From JAEZJZ01 sp050949055 (GTDB taxonomy: Bacteria > Bacillota > UBA994 > UBA5500), in NCBI GenBank assembly GCA_050949055.1, contig JBMNFA010000001.1, positions 682,001-746,000 on the forward strand: a DNA stretch of 64,000 nucleotides, in the 5' to 3' direction. The notes below the pieces were generated by a model that worked only from the letters and a program-made list of their open reading frames with translations, did not search any database and had not been told where the DNA came from. Below, one piece after another: positions 34,047 through 41,854 of this stretch. Made by a program: the position numbers and the translations under genes. Numbering within the stretch: the stretch's first letter is position 1; every line of letters begins with the position of its first letter.

Positions 34047-35420
34047 ATGTCCAATCTAGAGGAGACTCTCAGACAATTGCAGCGCCAAGAAGAACATTCG
34101 CTGCAGACCTTGTTTACTCTGATCCGACAACCTAGCATCAGCGCCACCGGCGAGGGAGTCAGAGAGTGCGCCGAGTTGCTGGTTCAGATCATGCAGGAAC
34201 AGGGCATCTCCGCCAGGGTGATGGAGACCGCGGGGTTGCCAGTGGTCTACGGAGAGGTGATGCACCACCCTGACTCCCCCACCGTGTTGATCTACGGCCA
34301 TTACGACGTGCAACCGGCTGACCCCCTCGCGGCCTGGGTGAGCCCTCCGTTTGAGCCCACGATCAGAGACGGGAAAATATATGGACGGGGTAGCGCGGAC
34401 AACAAGGGGCAGCTGCTGGCCCACGTGTTGGCAGTAGGAGCGCTGCTGCGTTCTGGCTGGCCAAAGCTGAATGTCAAATTCCTGTTTGACGGAGAGGAGG
34501 AAAGCGGCAGTCCCAGCCTGCCTGCGTTCCTGGCAGAGCACGCCTGCCTCTTCCAAGCCGACTTAGCCTATAGTTCTGATGGCCCCAAACACGAGAGCGG
34601 GCGCCCGGTGGTATTTTTCGGGGTGCGCGGTCTGCTATATGTGGAAATCGTGCTCAGGGGGGCCAAGCAGGACTTCCACTCTGGAAACAAGGGTGGAGTG
34701 CTTCCGTTGCCGGCCTGGCGACTGGTGCATCTGCTAACGCGCCTGCGGAGTGAAGACGGACGCTGTCACCTGCCCGGTTTCTATGACCAGGTGGTGGAAC
34801 CCACTGAGTTTGAAGAACAACTGCTGGCCACATTGCCCTTCGATCGAGATGAGTTCCTGCGCCTGACCGGCCTGGCGGACACGGAGCTGAATGCTGCCGC
34901 TTATTGGCGGAAGCTGATGTTTGAGCCCACCTGCAACATCTGCGGATTGACCAGCGGTTATCAAGGCGACGGCTCCAAGACGATCATCCCAGCCCAGGCC
35001 AGCGCCAAACTCGATTTCCGGCTGGTCCCTGATCAGGATCCTGACTTGATCATGCAGTCGCTGAGACAATTCCTGGCTGAGCACGCACCGGATGCGGAAC
35101 TGATTTCCCATGGTTCGTACCTACCTTCACGCACCCCAATCGAGCAGCCGATCTGCCAGACTGTGATTGAAGCAGTCGCCGAAGCTTTTGGGCAACAACC
35201 GGTGGTGCAGCCCCGCCTGGGTGGCAGTGCTCCAGATTACCTGATGACTAAGCACCTGCGTCTGCCGTCAATTTGGGTTCCGTATGCCAATGCTGATGAA
35301 GATAACCACTCCCCCAATGAAAAGATGGGCATACAGGATTTCCTGAATGGCATTCGCTGCACCGCAGTGGTGCTGGACCGGGTGGCCAAGAAGATAGGAG
35401 ATAGCGCCGGAACCGAATAG
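34047..35420 (+). CDS. M20-family dipeptidase
   Basis: This zinc dipeptidase has 457 residues. The metal ligands are visible in order: YGHYDVQPAD, GRGSADNKG, DGEEESGSP and, near the end, the RLGGSAPDY region and DEDNHSPNE. The dimerisation domain lies between about 190 and 350. These enzymes release amino acids from dipeptides or related amides. ATG 34047 has AAGGGAG upstream and lies 32 bases after tldD, so co-transcription is likely; the terminator at 35448 ends the unit. Confidence 0.92.
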   Translation: MSNLEETLRQLQRQEEHSLQTLFTLIRQPSISATGEGVRECAELLVQIMQEQGISARVMETAGLPVVYGEVMHHPDSPTVLIYGHYDVQPADPLAAWVSPPFEPTIRDGKIYGRGSADNKGQLLAHVLAVGALLRSGWPKLNVKFLFDGEEESGSPSLPAFLAEHACLFQADLAYSSDGPKHESGRPVVFFGVRGLLYVEIVLRGAKQDFHSGNKGGVLPLPAWRLVHLLTRLRSEDGRCHLPGFYDQVVEPTEFEEQLLATLPFDRDEFLRLTGLADTELNAAAYWRKLMFEPTCNICGLTSGYQGDGSKTIIPAQASAKLDFRLVPDQDPDLIMQSLRQFLAEHAPDAELISHGSYLPSRTPIEQPICQTVIEAVAEAFGQQPVVQPRLGGSAPDYLMTKHLRLPSIWVPYANADEDNHSPNEKMGIQDFLNGIRCTAVVLDRVAKKIGDSAGTE

Positions 35421-35447
35421 AGTGCGGCCAAAGCTAATTGATGGGCT

Positions 35448-35482
35448 AAAGAGAGAACTTGCAGGCGCGAGTTCTCTCTTTA
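35448..35482 (+). terminator. Terminator of the tldE-tldD-M20 unit
   Basis: AAAGAGAGAACT (35448-35459) pairs with AGTTCTCTCTTT (35470-35481) and a TTTAATTA tail follows. Confidence 0.85.
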
Positions 35483-35616
35483 ATTATCCCGCGTAATCCG
35501 CATATTTCGGTATTGCAGAGTGATGGATATTAATATATTGTGAAAAAGGGGACTTTCACAACCTGCAGATCCATATGATGCTGCAGAAGGCTAATTTCAG
35601 TAAGGGGGAGAAATCT

Positions 35617-36642
35617 TTGAGGAAGTTTCTTGCATTTCTGGCCGTGGCCGCAATGTCAGTGGCAATCCTCGGCGGTTGCACACCAACTACTACGGAGCCA
35701 GATCCAGATCCGCAACCAACGTCCAACCTGAAGGACGGTACTTACGTCGGCACTTCAGAGGCTGATGCGCGTGGCGGATACGGCGTTGTGACAGTCACCA
35801 TCGCAAACGGTGAAATCAGCGAGGTCACCTTCGACGAGATGGCAAAGGGTGCTCCGAAGACATCTGAAAACTACACCTATGAGGAAGCCCTGCAGGCTAT
35901 CGCCGACCTACCCGGCATGCTGCTGGAAACCAAGGATGTAGAAGCGATTGACAACATCACCGGCGCCACCGGCACGGTTGACAAATTCAAGGCAGCGGCC
36001 AACTCCGCGCTGGCCAAGGCTGACAAGGATTATCAGGCTGTCCTGCGCGATGGCACCTACACCCTGAAGAGCGGTCTGGACTCCCACAATTACTATTCGC
36101 AACTGACAGTGACCATCGCTGGCAACCAGCTGACCGAGGTTGATTACAACGAGTATACTGCTGAAGGCAAGACCAAAGCAGAAGCGGAATACAGGTATGC
36201 CGAGGCTCTGGCAGCCATTGAGCAGTTGAACAGCCAGATGAATGACACTCTGGACCTGGCGCAGGTTGACGATGTCACTGGTGCCACTAGTACGTCCAAC
36301 ACCTTTAAGAGCATGGTGAAGATGGCGCTGGATCTGGCAGCCGCCCATGACGGCGTCTACACCTATGAGACCGAAGCGGACAGCCACGGATATAAGAATG
36401 TGGCCACTCTGGCCCTGAACAACGGCCGCATCGTCGGCTTTGAGTACGCCGAAGTCAATGCAGAGGGCGTGTCGAAACTCGATTCCGGCTATTCATGGGA
36501 ACCTGCCCTGCAGTTCTTGGCCCGCGAGCATCTGCAGCAAGTGGTTGAAAACCAGTACGGCGTGGACTTCGTCACCGGCGCAACCGGCTCTTTCGACAAT
36601 GTCGCCGCTGCCCTGCAGGCTCTAGTGGAGATGGCAAAATAG
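35617..36642 (+). CDS. Lipoprotein with three FMN-binding domains
   Basis: This is a predicted surface flavoprotein. The signal LRKFLAFLAVAAMSVAILGGC has a lipobox (ILGGC), followed by a PDPDPQPT linker. Three similar domains of about 100 residues follow (DGTYVGTSEADARGGYG, DGTYTLKSGLDSHNYYS, DGVYTYETEADSHGYKN). Each ends with a flavinylation motif: DNITGATGT, DDVTGATST and DFVTGATGS, where a Thr or Ser would carry FMN through a phosphoester bond. TTG 35617 follows AAGGGGGAG at good spacing; the frame is open to ATG 35575. ApbE, which attaches FMN, is encoded next. The layout resembles extracellular electron-transfer lipoproteins such as Listeria PplA, but with three domains. Confidence 0.88.
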   Translation: MRKFLAFLAVAAMSVAILGGCTPTTTEPDPDPQPTSNLKDGTYVGTSEADARGGYGVVTVTIANGEISEVTFDEMAKGAPKTSENYTYEEALQAIADLPGMLLETKDVEAIDNITGATGTVDKFKAAANSALAKADKDYQAVLRDGTYTLKSGLDSHNYYSQLTVTIAGNQLTEVDYNEYTAEGKTKAEAEYRYAEALAAIEQLNSQMNDTLDLAQVDDVTGATSTSNTFKSMVKMALDLAAAHDGVYTYETEADSHGYKNVATLALNNGRIVGFEYAEVNAEGVSKLDSGYSWEPALQFLAREHLQQVVENQYGVDFVTGATGSFDNVAAALQALVEMAK

Positions 36643-36675
36643 CATTGTCCCTTTGAAGTCCCCACCAGTAAAGCA

Positions 36676-36706
36676 AGCCGGAGCAAAGCTCCGGCTTCTC
36701 TTTCTG
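36676..36706 (+). terminator. Terminator after the FMN lipoprotein gene
   Basis: AGCCGGAGC-AAA-GCTCCGGCT is followed by TCTCTTTCT, so the lipoprotein gene can be transcribed separately from apbE. Confidence 0.85.
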
Positions 36707-36770
36707 CTGGGAGACGGGGTAGCAGACGAGGCCTGTACGGGCCGACTTGGCTGACCAGCCTGGTCAGACC

Positions 36771-36800
36771 TTATCAGCAGCCGCCCTTTCATGTTATAAT
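36771..36800 (+). promoter_or_regulatory. Promoter of apbE
   Basis: TATAAT (36795-36800) is preceded by TGT, an extended -10. TTATCA (36771-36776) lies 18 bp upstream as a weak -35. It precedes ATG 36855 by 54 bases. Confidence 0.65.
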
Positions 36801-36854
36801 TACCTGTTGGTTTCTAGCCTTACGTCAATTATCACCCACAGAAAGGGGTTCCCC

Positions 36855-37889
36855 ATGCGCAAGATCTATCCTCTGATAGCAGTCCTGCTGGTAATCGCCC
36901 TCGGCTTCGTCGGCTGGTGGCGCTCCGGCGACCAACGCGAAGCCACCCGTGGCGAATTCATTATGGGCACCTATATTGAGGCCAGGGCCTATGGCAGACG
37001 TGCTGAGGCTGCTCTGGACGCAGTCTATGCCCGCCTGGCAGAGATAGAACAGAGGATGAGCATCAACCTAGCTGATAGCGAGATCAGTCAAGTCAACCAA
37101 CAGGCCGGTAGCGAGCCTGTCCAGGTAAGCGCTGACACCTTCGAGGTGGTACAGCAAGCGCTGCGCTTTGCTGAGCTCACCGGAGGCAAGTTTGACCCCA
37201 CCATTCAACCGGTAGTTTCGCTGTGGAAGATCGGCTCTCCAGAAGCTCGGGTGCCGACCCCGGAAGAGATTGGTGCTTATTTGGCTTTTGTTGACTATCA
37301 TCTGATTGAGTTAAATGCAAAAACGAAGTCCATCTTCCTGCCCTTGGCCGGAATGGGCCTGGACCTGGGCGGCATCGCCAAAGGATATGCTGCAGACGAA
37401 GCGGTGACGATCATGCGCCAATATGGTATTCGGAATGGAATAATCAGTTTAGGTGGCAACCTTTACGCAATAGGTCAGAACCCCGCCGGCGATCGACCTT
37501 GGCGAATTGGAGTGCAGGACCCAGAGGATACCCGTAACACCTATGTTGCGGTGCTGGAGCCCGTAGACGAGACCATGGTCACGTCCGGCGCTTACGAACG
37601 CTACCTAATAGCTGACGGAAAGGTCTACCACCACATCATTGACCCGGACACCGGATATCCAGCGGAGACAGATGTGCTCAGTTCCACTATCGTCGCCACC
37701 AGCTCTATCGACGCAGATGCACTCAGCACCAGCGTATTTATCCTCGGGCGTGAACAGGGCATGCAGTTGATCGAAAGTTTGCCCGGTATCGAAGCAGTGG
37801 TCATCGACAAAGAACATCGCGTTTACGTCACTACTGGATTGAAGAACCGCGTCTCTGTGCTCAACGAGCGTTACCAACTCGTGCCCTGA
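36855..37889 (+). CDS. apbE: FAD:protein FMN transferase (ApbE)
   Basis: ApbE covalently attaches FMN from FAD to Thr/Ser of exported flavoproteins. The 344-residue protein has an N-terminal membrane anchor (IYPLIAVLLVIALGFVGWW). It then has FIMGTYIEARAYG, GKFDPTIQPVVSLWKIG, DLGGIAKGYAADEA, SLGGNLYAIG, TSGAYERYL, and HHIIDPDTGYPA with the Mg-binding Asp region. ATG 36855 has GAAAGGGG upstream. It directly follows the three-domain FMN lipoprotein, its obvious substrate, and is followed after 22 bases by a Gx transporter gene. Confidence 0.95.
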   Translation: MRKIYPLIAVLLVIALGFVGWWRSGDQREATRGEFIMGTYIEARAYGRRAEAALDAVYARLAEIEQRMSINLADSEISQVNQQAGSEPVQVSADTFEVVQQALRFAELTGGKFDPTIQPVVSLWKIGSPEARVPTPEEIGAYLAFVDYHLIELNAKTKSIFLPLAGMGLDLGGIAKGYAADEAVTIMRQYGIRNGIISLGGNLYAIGQNPAGDRPWRIGVQDPEDTRNTYVAVLEPVDETMVTSGAYERYLIADGKVYHHIIDPDTGYPAETDVLSSTIVATSSIDADALSTSVFILGREQGMQLIESLPGIEAVVIDKEHRVYVTTGLKNRVSVLNERYQLVP

Positions 37890-37911
37890 TCAGGGCTGAT
37901 CGGGAGGCAAT

Positions 37912-38454
37912 ATGAACAAGGCGAAGAAAATCGTCCTCTTAGGGATACTGATCGCATTGGCATTGGCCTTACACGTGTCGGAGAGAATGATCCCCCTCCC
38001 CATCGTGCCGGTGCCGGGAGTGAAGCTGGGACTGGCCAACATCGTTACCCTGGTAGCCATTTTCATGCTGCCCTTCCACGAGGTATTCCTGTTTGTGATC
38101 ATCCGCACCACCCTCTCGTCCATATTTGGCGGTGGGCTGAGCGGATTTCTCTTCAGTCTATCGGGCGGCTTGTTCAGCATGCTGGTAATGTACCTGCTGG
38201 CAAGATATCTGCACCGCTGGCTCAGCCTGCCGGCGATAAGTGTGATCGGTGCCCTGTTTCACAACATCGGGCAGTTACTGGTGGCCGCCTTTATCGTCAA
38301 GACCATAGGGATCATGCTCTACTTGCCAATGCTGATCGCCGCAGCCGGATTGACTGGCCTGGCTGTTGGTTTCACCGCCCTGATGCTGCTGCGTGCGCTC
38401 ACCCGTTCCCAGTTGATAGAGGTGTCAGAAGCCCTGCTGCCTCTAATCGGATGA
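37912..38454 (+). CDS. Gx transporter family (heptaprenyl diphosphate synthase component I-like)
   Basis: This 180-residue membrane protein has about five helices and the family motif PVPGVKLGLANIVTLVAIFMLP...SSIFGGGLSGFLFSLSGGLFSM. The family was first named for component I of heptaprenyl diphosphate synthase, but members look like small-solute ECF-type transporters and are often found beside FMN-binding and quinone genes. ATG 37912 follows GGGAGGC. It completes an FMN lipoprotein-ApbE-Gx unit. A role in supplying flavin or quinone to the outside redox chain is inference. Confidence 0.88.
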   Translation: MNKAKKIVLLGILIALALALHVSERMIPLPIVPVPGVKLGLANIVTLVAIFMLPFHEVFLFVIIRTTLSSIFGGGLSGFLFSLSGGLFSMLVMYLLARYLHRWLSLPAISVIGALFHNIGQLLVAAFIVKTIGIMLYLPMLIAAAGLTGLAVGFTALMLLRALTRSQLIEVSEALLPLIG

Positions 38455-38517
38455 TCCGCCGGTGATGACAAGTTGAGGCAGCAGCGCTTGCACCTGCAGT
38501 CTACCTACGTGCACCGA

Positions 38518-38554
38518 CAAGGACCCCCGACCAACAATCAGTCGGGGGTCCTTG
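38518..38554. terminator. Bidirectional terminator Gx transporter / M20 peptidase
   Basis: CAAGGACCCCCGAC pairs perfectly with GTCGGGGGTCCTTG around CAACAATCA. It lies between convergent genes. Confidence 0.8.
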
Positions 38555-38590
38555 CGATCACGGTTGTCGTACTAGGGGTGCATCCAAGAC

Positions 38591-39733
38591 TTATCCAACA
38601 TGGCTGGCAACGGTGAAGATCAGCATTGCCAGTTGAGTCATTCCCACCGGCATCGGCCGCACATCCAGCGACTCGTCCATGCGATGTGCGCCCCGCCCAG
38701 CGGTGATACCCACGCAGACAGCGGGAATGCCCTGGCTAAGGGGCACGTTAGCATCGGTGGAGCTCGGTCCAGACACCGGTTCTACACCCAAGGTAGTAAG
38801 AATCTCGCGCGCCGTCTGCACCAAGTAGTGATCAGATGGAATGGCTCCGCCGGGGCGGTCTCCTACCACGGTCGCCTTCAGTTCCACTCCACCCTCTTCA
38901 GCGTGGCGGGTGAGGATTGCCCGCAGCCTTCCCTCCAGGTCCGCCAGGCTTTCCGTACTGGTGGAGCGCATGTCGATCAGCATTTCTGCATTGGGCGCAA
39001 TGGTGTTGATGGAGGTGCCACCAGATATGACGCCCACGTTGTAGCTGGTGCGGGGTTCCTTGGGCACTTCCAAATGCGAGATATCGGCGACCATCCGGCC
39101 CATCACGTGGATAGCGTTAGGGTCACCAAAGTTGCCCCAGCTGTGGCCACCACCGGTGGAAACGTTGACCTGCAGCCTTCTGCTGGCGATGCCCTGATGA
39201 ACTACGGAGCTGAGATTGCCGTCCACAGCGATGACAGCGTCCACTTCCGGGCCATATTTGGCCATGGCAGCTTTCATCCCTCGCAGATCGCCCAACCCTT
39301 CCTCTCCTGCCGTGCCCACCAGAATGATCCGTCCCTTGGGGGTGATATTCAGAGCTTTCAACGCGGCAGCCAGTTGAATCAAAGCAGCCACCGCAGTGGA
39401 ATCATCTCTAACCCCTGGAGCATGCAGGAAGTGTCCGTCTCTTCTCACGGTGACATCGGTTCCCGCTGGAAAGACCGTGTCCAAATGGGCCGCCACCAAC
39501 AAGGTCTGTCCCGGCTCGTCGCCGACGATTTCCGCGTAGACATTGGGCACCTCATCCACATAAACGTTATCCAGGCCAATTTCGCGCCAGCGGCGAGCGA
39601 CATACTCGGCCCGCTCGTGCTCCTGGAACGGAGGAGCCGCCACTTCGCAGACGGCGATGTTCTCGGCGATCATGTCCTCATGGTGTGCAGTAAAGTATTC
39701 CTGCAGTCGCTGCATCAGGTGTAGATCGATCAT
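38591..39733 (-). CDS. M20-family peptidase, PepT/ArgE-like
   Basis: This 380-residue metallopeptidase shows the dinuclear zinc pattern: VAAHLDTVFPAG, APGVRDDSTAV, GTAGEEGLGDLRG, a later Asp in IAVDGNLSS and His in GRGAHRMDE. The lid domain lies at about 190-310 (GGHSWGNFG, GGTSINTIAPNAEMLIDMRS). ATG 39733 follows GGGAGGG. Substrate specificity is unknown. It is a single gene, convergent with the flavin-redox unit. Confidence 0.9.
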   Translation of the reverse strand: MIDLHLMQRLQEYFTAHHEDMIAENIAVCEVAAPPFQEHERAEYVARRWREIGLDNVYVDEVPNVYAEIVGDEPGQTLLVAAHLDTVFPAGTDVTVRRDGHFLHAPGVRDDSTAVAALIQLAAALKALNITPKGRIILVGTAGEEGLGDLRGMKAAMAKYGPEVDAVIAVDGNLSSVVHQGIASRRLQVNVSTGGGHSWGNFGDPNAIHVMGRMVADISHLEVPKEPRTSYNVGVISGGTSINTIAPNAEMLIDMRSTSTESLADLEGRLRAILTRHAEEGGVELKATVVGDRPGGAIPSDHYLVQTAREILTTLGVEPVSGPSSTDANVPLSQGIPAVCVGITAGRGAHRMDESLDVRPMPVGMTQLAMLIFTVASHVG

Positions 39734-39888
39734 CAGCAATCCCTCCCAAATTTTCGCTTCACTAAGAAACAATTCGACGAAGACGCCCGTATCCCTGCTA
39801 CAGGCACAGGTTCCTCCAACCTGCTGGGTATGTCTGGTGTAGCACAGCGTAAACTAGCAGGGAAAACCAGACCAGGAGGTGCCAACCC

Positions 39889-41133
39889 ATGAGTGAACAA
39901 CTACATAGCCGCGAGTACCGACAGCGGGTGCTGAAGGAGATCATCACTGACCTGCACCAGGGGGCCTCTGTGGAAGACGTGAAAGCCCGCTTCCTCCGAC
40001 TGATCAAGGATATCGGGCCAGGCGAAATCGCCAATCTGGAACAAGCACTAATCGAAGAAGGACTGCCCGAGCAGGAGATCAAGCGCCTGTGTGATGTGCA
40101 TGTGGCGGTATTCAGAGAATCACTGGAGCAGCAGACTGAGGCAGAAGAAGCACCAGGTCATCCCATTCACACCTTCCGTCAAGAAAACGCGGCCGTTTCC
40201 GGTCTACTGACAAAACTGGAACCGTTGCTGAGGCAATTGCAGGATGCCGACCAGGTGCCAAAAGAGCTTTGGCACCGCTGGCATCAGATGCATCAGGATC
40301 TACGCCAGATTGAAAGGCATTATAGTCGCAAAGAAAACGCGTTGTTCCCGTACCTGGAGAAATATGGCATCAGCGGCCCACCCGGTGTAATGTGGTCAAT
40401 TCACGATGATATCCGGGCCCAGCTGAAGCAGATAGAGCAGCTGCTGGAGCAATCTCCCCCCGCACAGCCGAAGCTCAAACGGGTGATCGCTGATATCGCT
40501 TTGCCCCTGCTCACCGCCATCAAGGAAATGGTCTACAAAGAGGAGAAGATCCTCTTCCCAATGAGCTTGGAGCTGTTGACGGAAGCGGAGTGGAAGCAGG
40601 TGCAGATAGCCGGCGAGGAGATTGGCTATACCCTGATCCGGCCTGGCAGCCAGTGGCAACCAGAGGCGGCCGATTGCGGTGCGACGGAAGCCCCGCAGCG
40701 CGTGACCAAGACACCACCGGGTTCCATTCCTTTGGATGTAGGCTCCCTGACCCAGAAACAACTGAATCAGATGCTGAAGTCATTGCCCATTGACATCACC
40801 TTCGTTGATGAGCACAATCAAGTCCGCTATTACTCGCAGAGCCCCGAGCGCATCTTCACCCGCACCCCGGCGATCATCGGGCGACAGGTGGAGAAATGCC
40901 ACCCACCGGAAAGCGTGCATGTGGTGGAACAGATCGTGGCCGACTTCAAAGCCAAGCGCAGAGACAGCGCAGACTTTTGGCTGGAGCTGGGCGGCAAGTT
41001 GATCTACATCCGGTACTTCCCAGTCAGAGATGATCACGGCGAGTATATGGGCGTGTTGGAAGTGTCGCAAGACGTCACCGCCATCCGTCAACTACAGGGC
41101 GAAAAGAGGCTCTTGGAAAAACCGCAAGATTAG
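39889..41133 (+). CDS. DUF438 protein with hemerythrin-like and PAS domains
   Basis: This 414-residue protein of the clostridial DUF438 family has three parts: an N-terminal DUF438 helix bundle (about 10-80), a hemerythrin HHE-like di-iron domain (about 90-240, with HPIHTFRQENAAV, HYSRKENALFPYLEK, HDDIRAQL and EEKILFPMSLELL), and a C-terminal PAS-like domain (about 285-405, NQMLKSLPIDITFVDEHNQVRYYSQ). It probably senses oxygen, NO or redox state. No output domain follows, so its partner is unknown. ATG 39889 has AGGAGGTG upstream. Confidence 0.92.
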   Translation: MSEQLHSREYRQRVLKEIITDLHQGASVEDVKARFLRLIKDIGPGEIANLEQALIEEGLPEQEIKRLCDVHVAVFRESLEQQTEAEEAPGHPIHTFRQENAAVSGLLTKLEPLLRQLQDADQVPKELWHRWHQMHQDLRQIERHYSRKENALFPYLEKYGISGPPGVMWSIHDDIRAQLKQIEQLLEQSPPAQPKLKRVIADIALPLLTAIKEMVYKEEKILFPMSLELLTEAEWKQVQIAGEEIGYTLIRPGSQWQPEAADCGATEAPQRVTKTPPGSIPLDVGSLTQKQLNQMLKSLPIDITFVDEHNQVRYYSQSPERIFTRTPAIIGRQVEKCHPPESVHVVEQIVADFKAKRRDSADFWLELGGKLIYIRYFPVRDDHGEYMGVLEVSQDVTAIRQLQGEKRLLEKPQD

Positions 41134-41275
41134 GATTTCGACGCCGGTCAACGCATTCAGCGCGCGCCCGGGCCTGGCTCGGAGAAAAGCATAGGCGCTG
41201 ACCTGGGACACCTTAACCTTCCCTACTTCAGCTTCGTATATTGAAGCAATAAGGGGCCAAAGGAGGTGTCGCCGG

Positions 41276-41635
41276 TTGCGTGTGACCAAGATGACCCTTA
41301 ACCGGAGGCTGCGGCGGGTATTGGGCCGCAGGGTAGTGCTGGAGGCGGCCGGATATTGTGACGAAGAAGGCCGACTGCAGGCCGTTTGTGGTCAGATGAT
41401 CAGGGTATCTGGACAACTTTTTGTTCAACGAAATCTAGATCAGATCATCATACCCCGCGGCTGTGCGCGTAGACCAGGCTGTCGCGTCACAGTACGCACT
41501 GCCCACGATCGCACTGTCAGGGGACGGCTGGTTCAGATAGGCCGCGATTTCGTGGAGCTGACTCAGCACTTAGGACGGTGTCGGCACCTGACGTTGATCC
41601 CCCTGGGCCAAGTGATCAGTATTGAACAAGACTAA
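41276..41635 (+). CDS. Small basic hypothetical protein, 119 aa
   Basis: This protein is Arg-rich and beta-like, with strand patterns in its second half (TVRGRLVQIGRDFVELTQ...LIPLGQVISIEQD) that recall Lsm/SH3-like barrels of small Bacillota spore-associated proteins such as DUF2642. That is only resemblance. The start TTG 41276 follows GGAGGTG. A terminator comes right after the stop. Function unknown. Confidence 0.65.
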   Translation: MRVTKMTLNRRLRRVLGRRVVLEAAGYCDEEGRLQAVCGQMIRVSGQLFVQRNLDQIIIPRGCARRPGCRVTVRTAHDRTVRGRLVQIGRDFVELTQHLGRCRHLTLIPLGQVISIEQD

Positions 41636-41642
41636 GCCGATG

Positions 41643-41666
41643 CGCCTGCGTAAGCAGGCGTTTTTC
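41643..41666 (+). terminator. Terminator of the 41276 gene
   Basis: CGCCTGC-GTAA-GCAGGCG is followed by TTTTTCTG, 8 bases after the stop codon. Confidence 0.88.
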
Positions 41667-41854
41667 TGTCCCTTGCTGCAGAATCCACAACTACCGTAGG
41701 CAGCAGACTATGTCCATCTTGGTCATCAGACGCCTTATGCTGCTGTGAAGAGTTGTAGGATTGGACGCACTGTTAAATCAGCTTGTATACAAGCAGGAAA
41801 AACAGCTTCGGGTGCGGAAGTTTGAAGGGACCTTTTATTGATGGAGGGATCAGA

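Noticed and set aside
38600..39724. Long open frame (374 codons) on the plus strand
   Set aside because: It is antisense to the M20 peptidase gene, which has all zinc motifs and a proper ribosome site. The plus frame has no motif and an unnatural composition.
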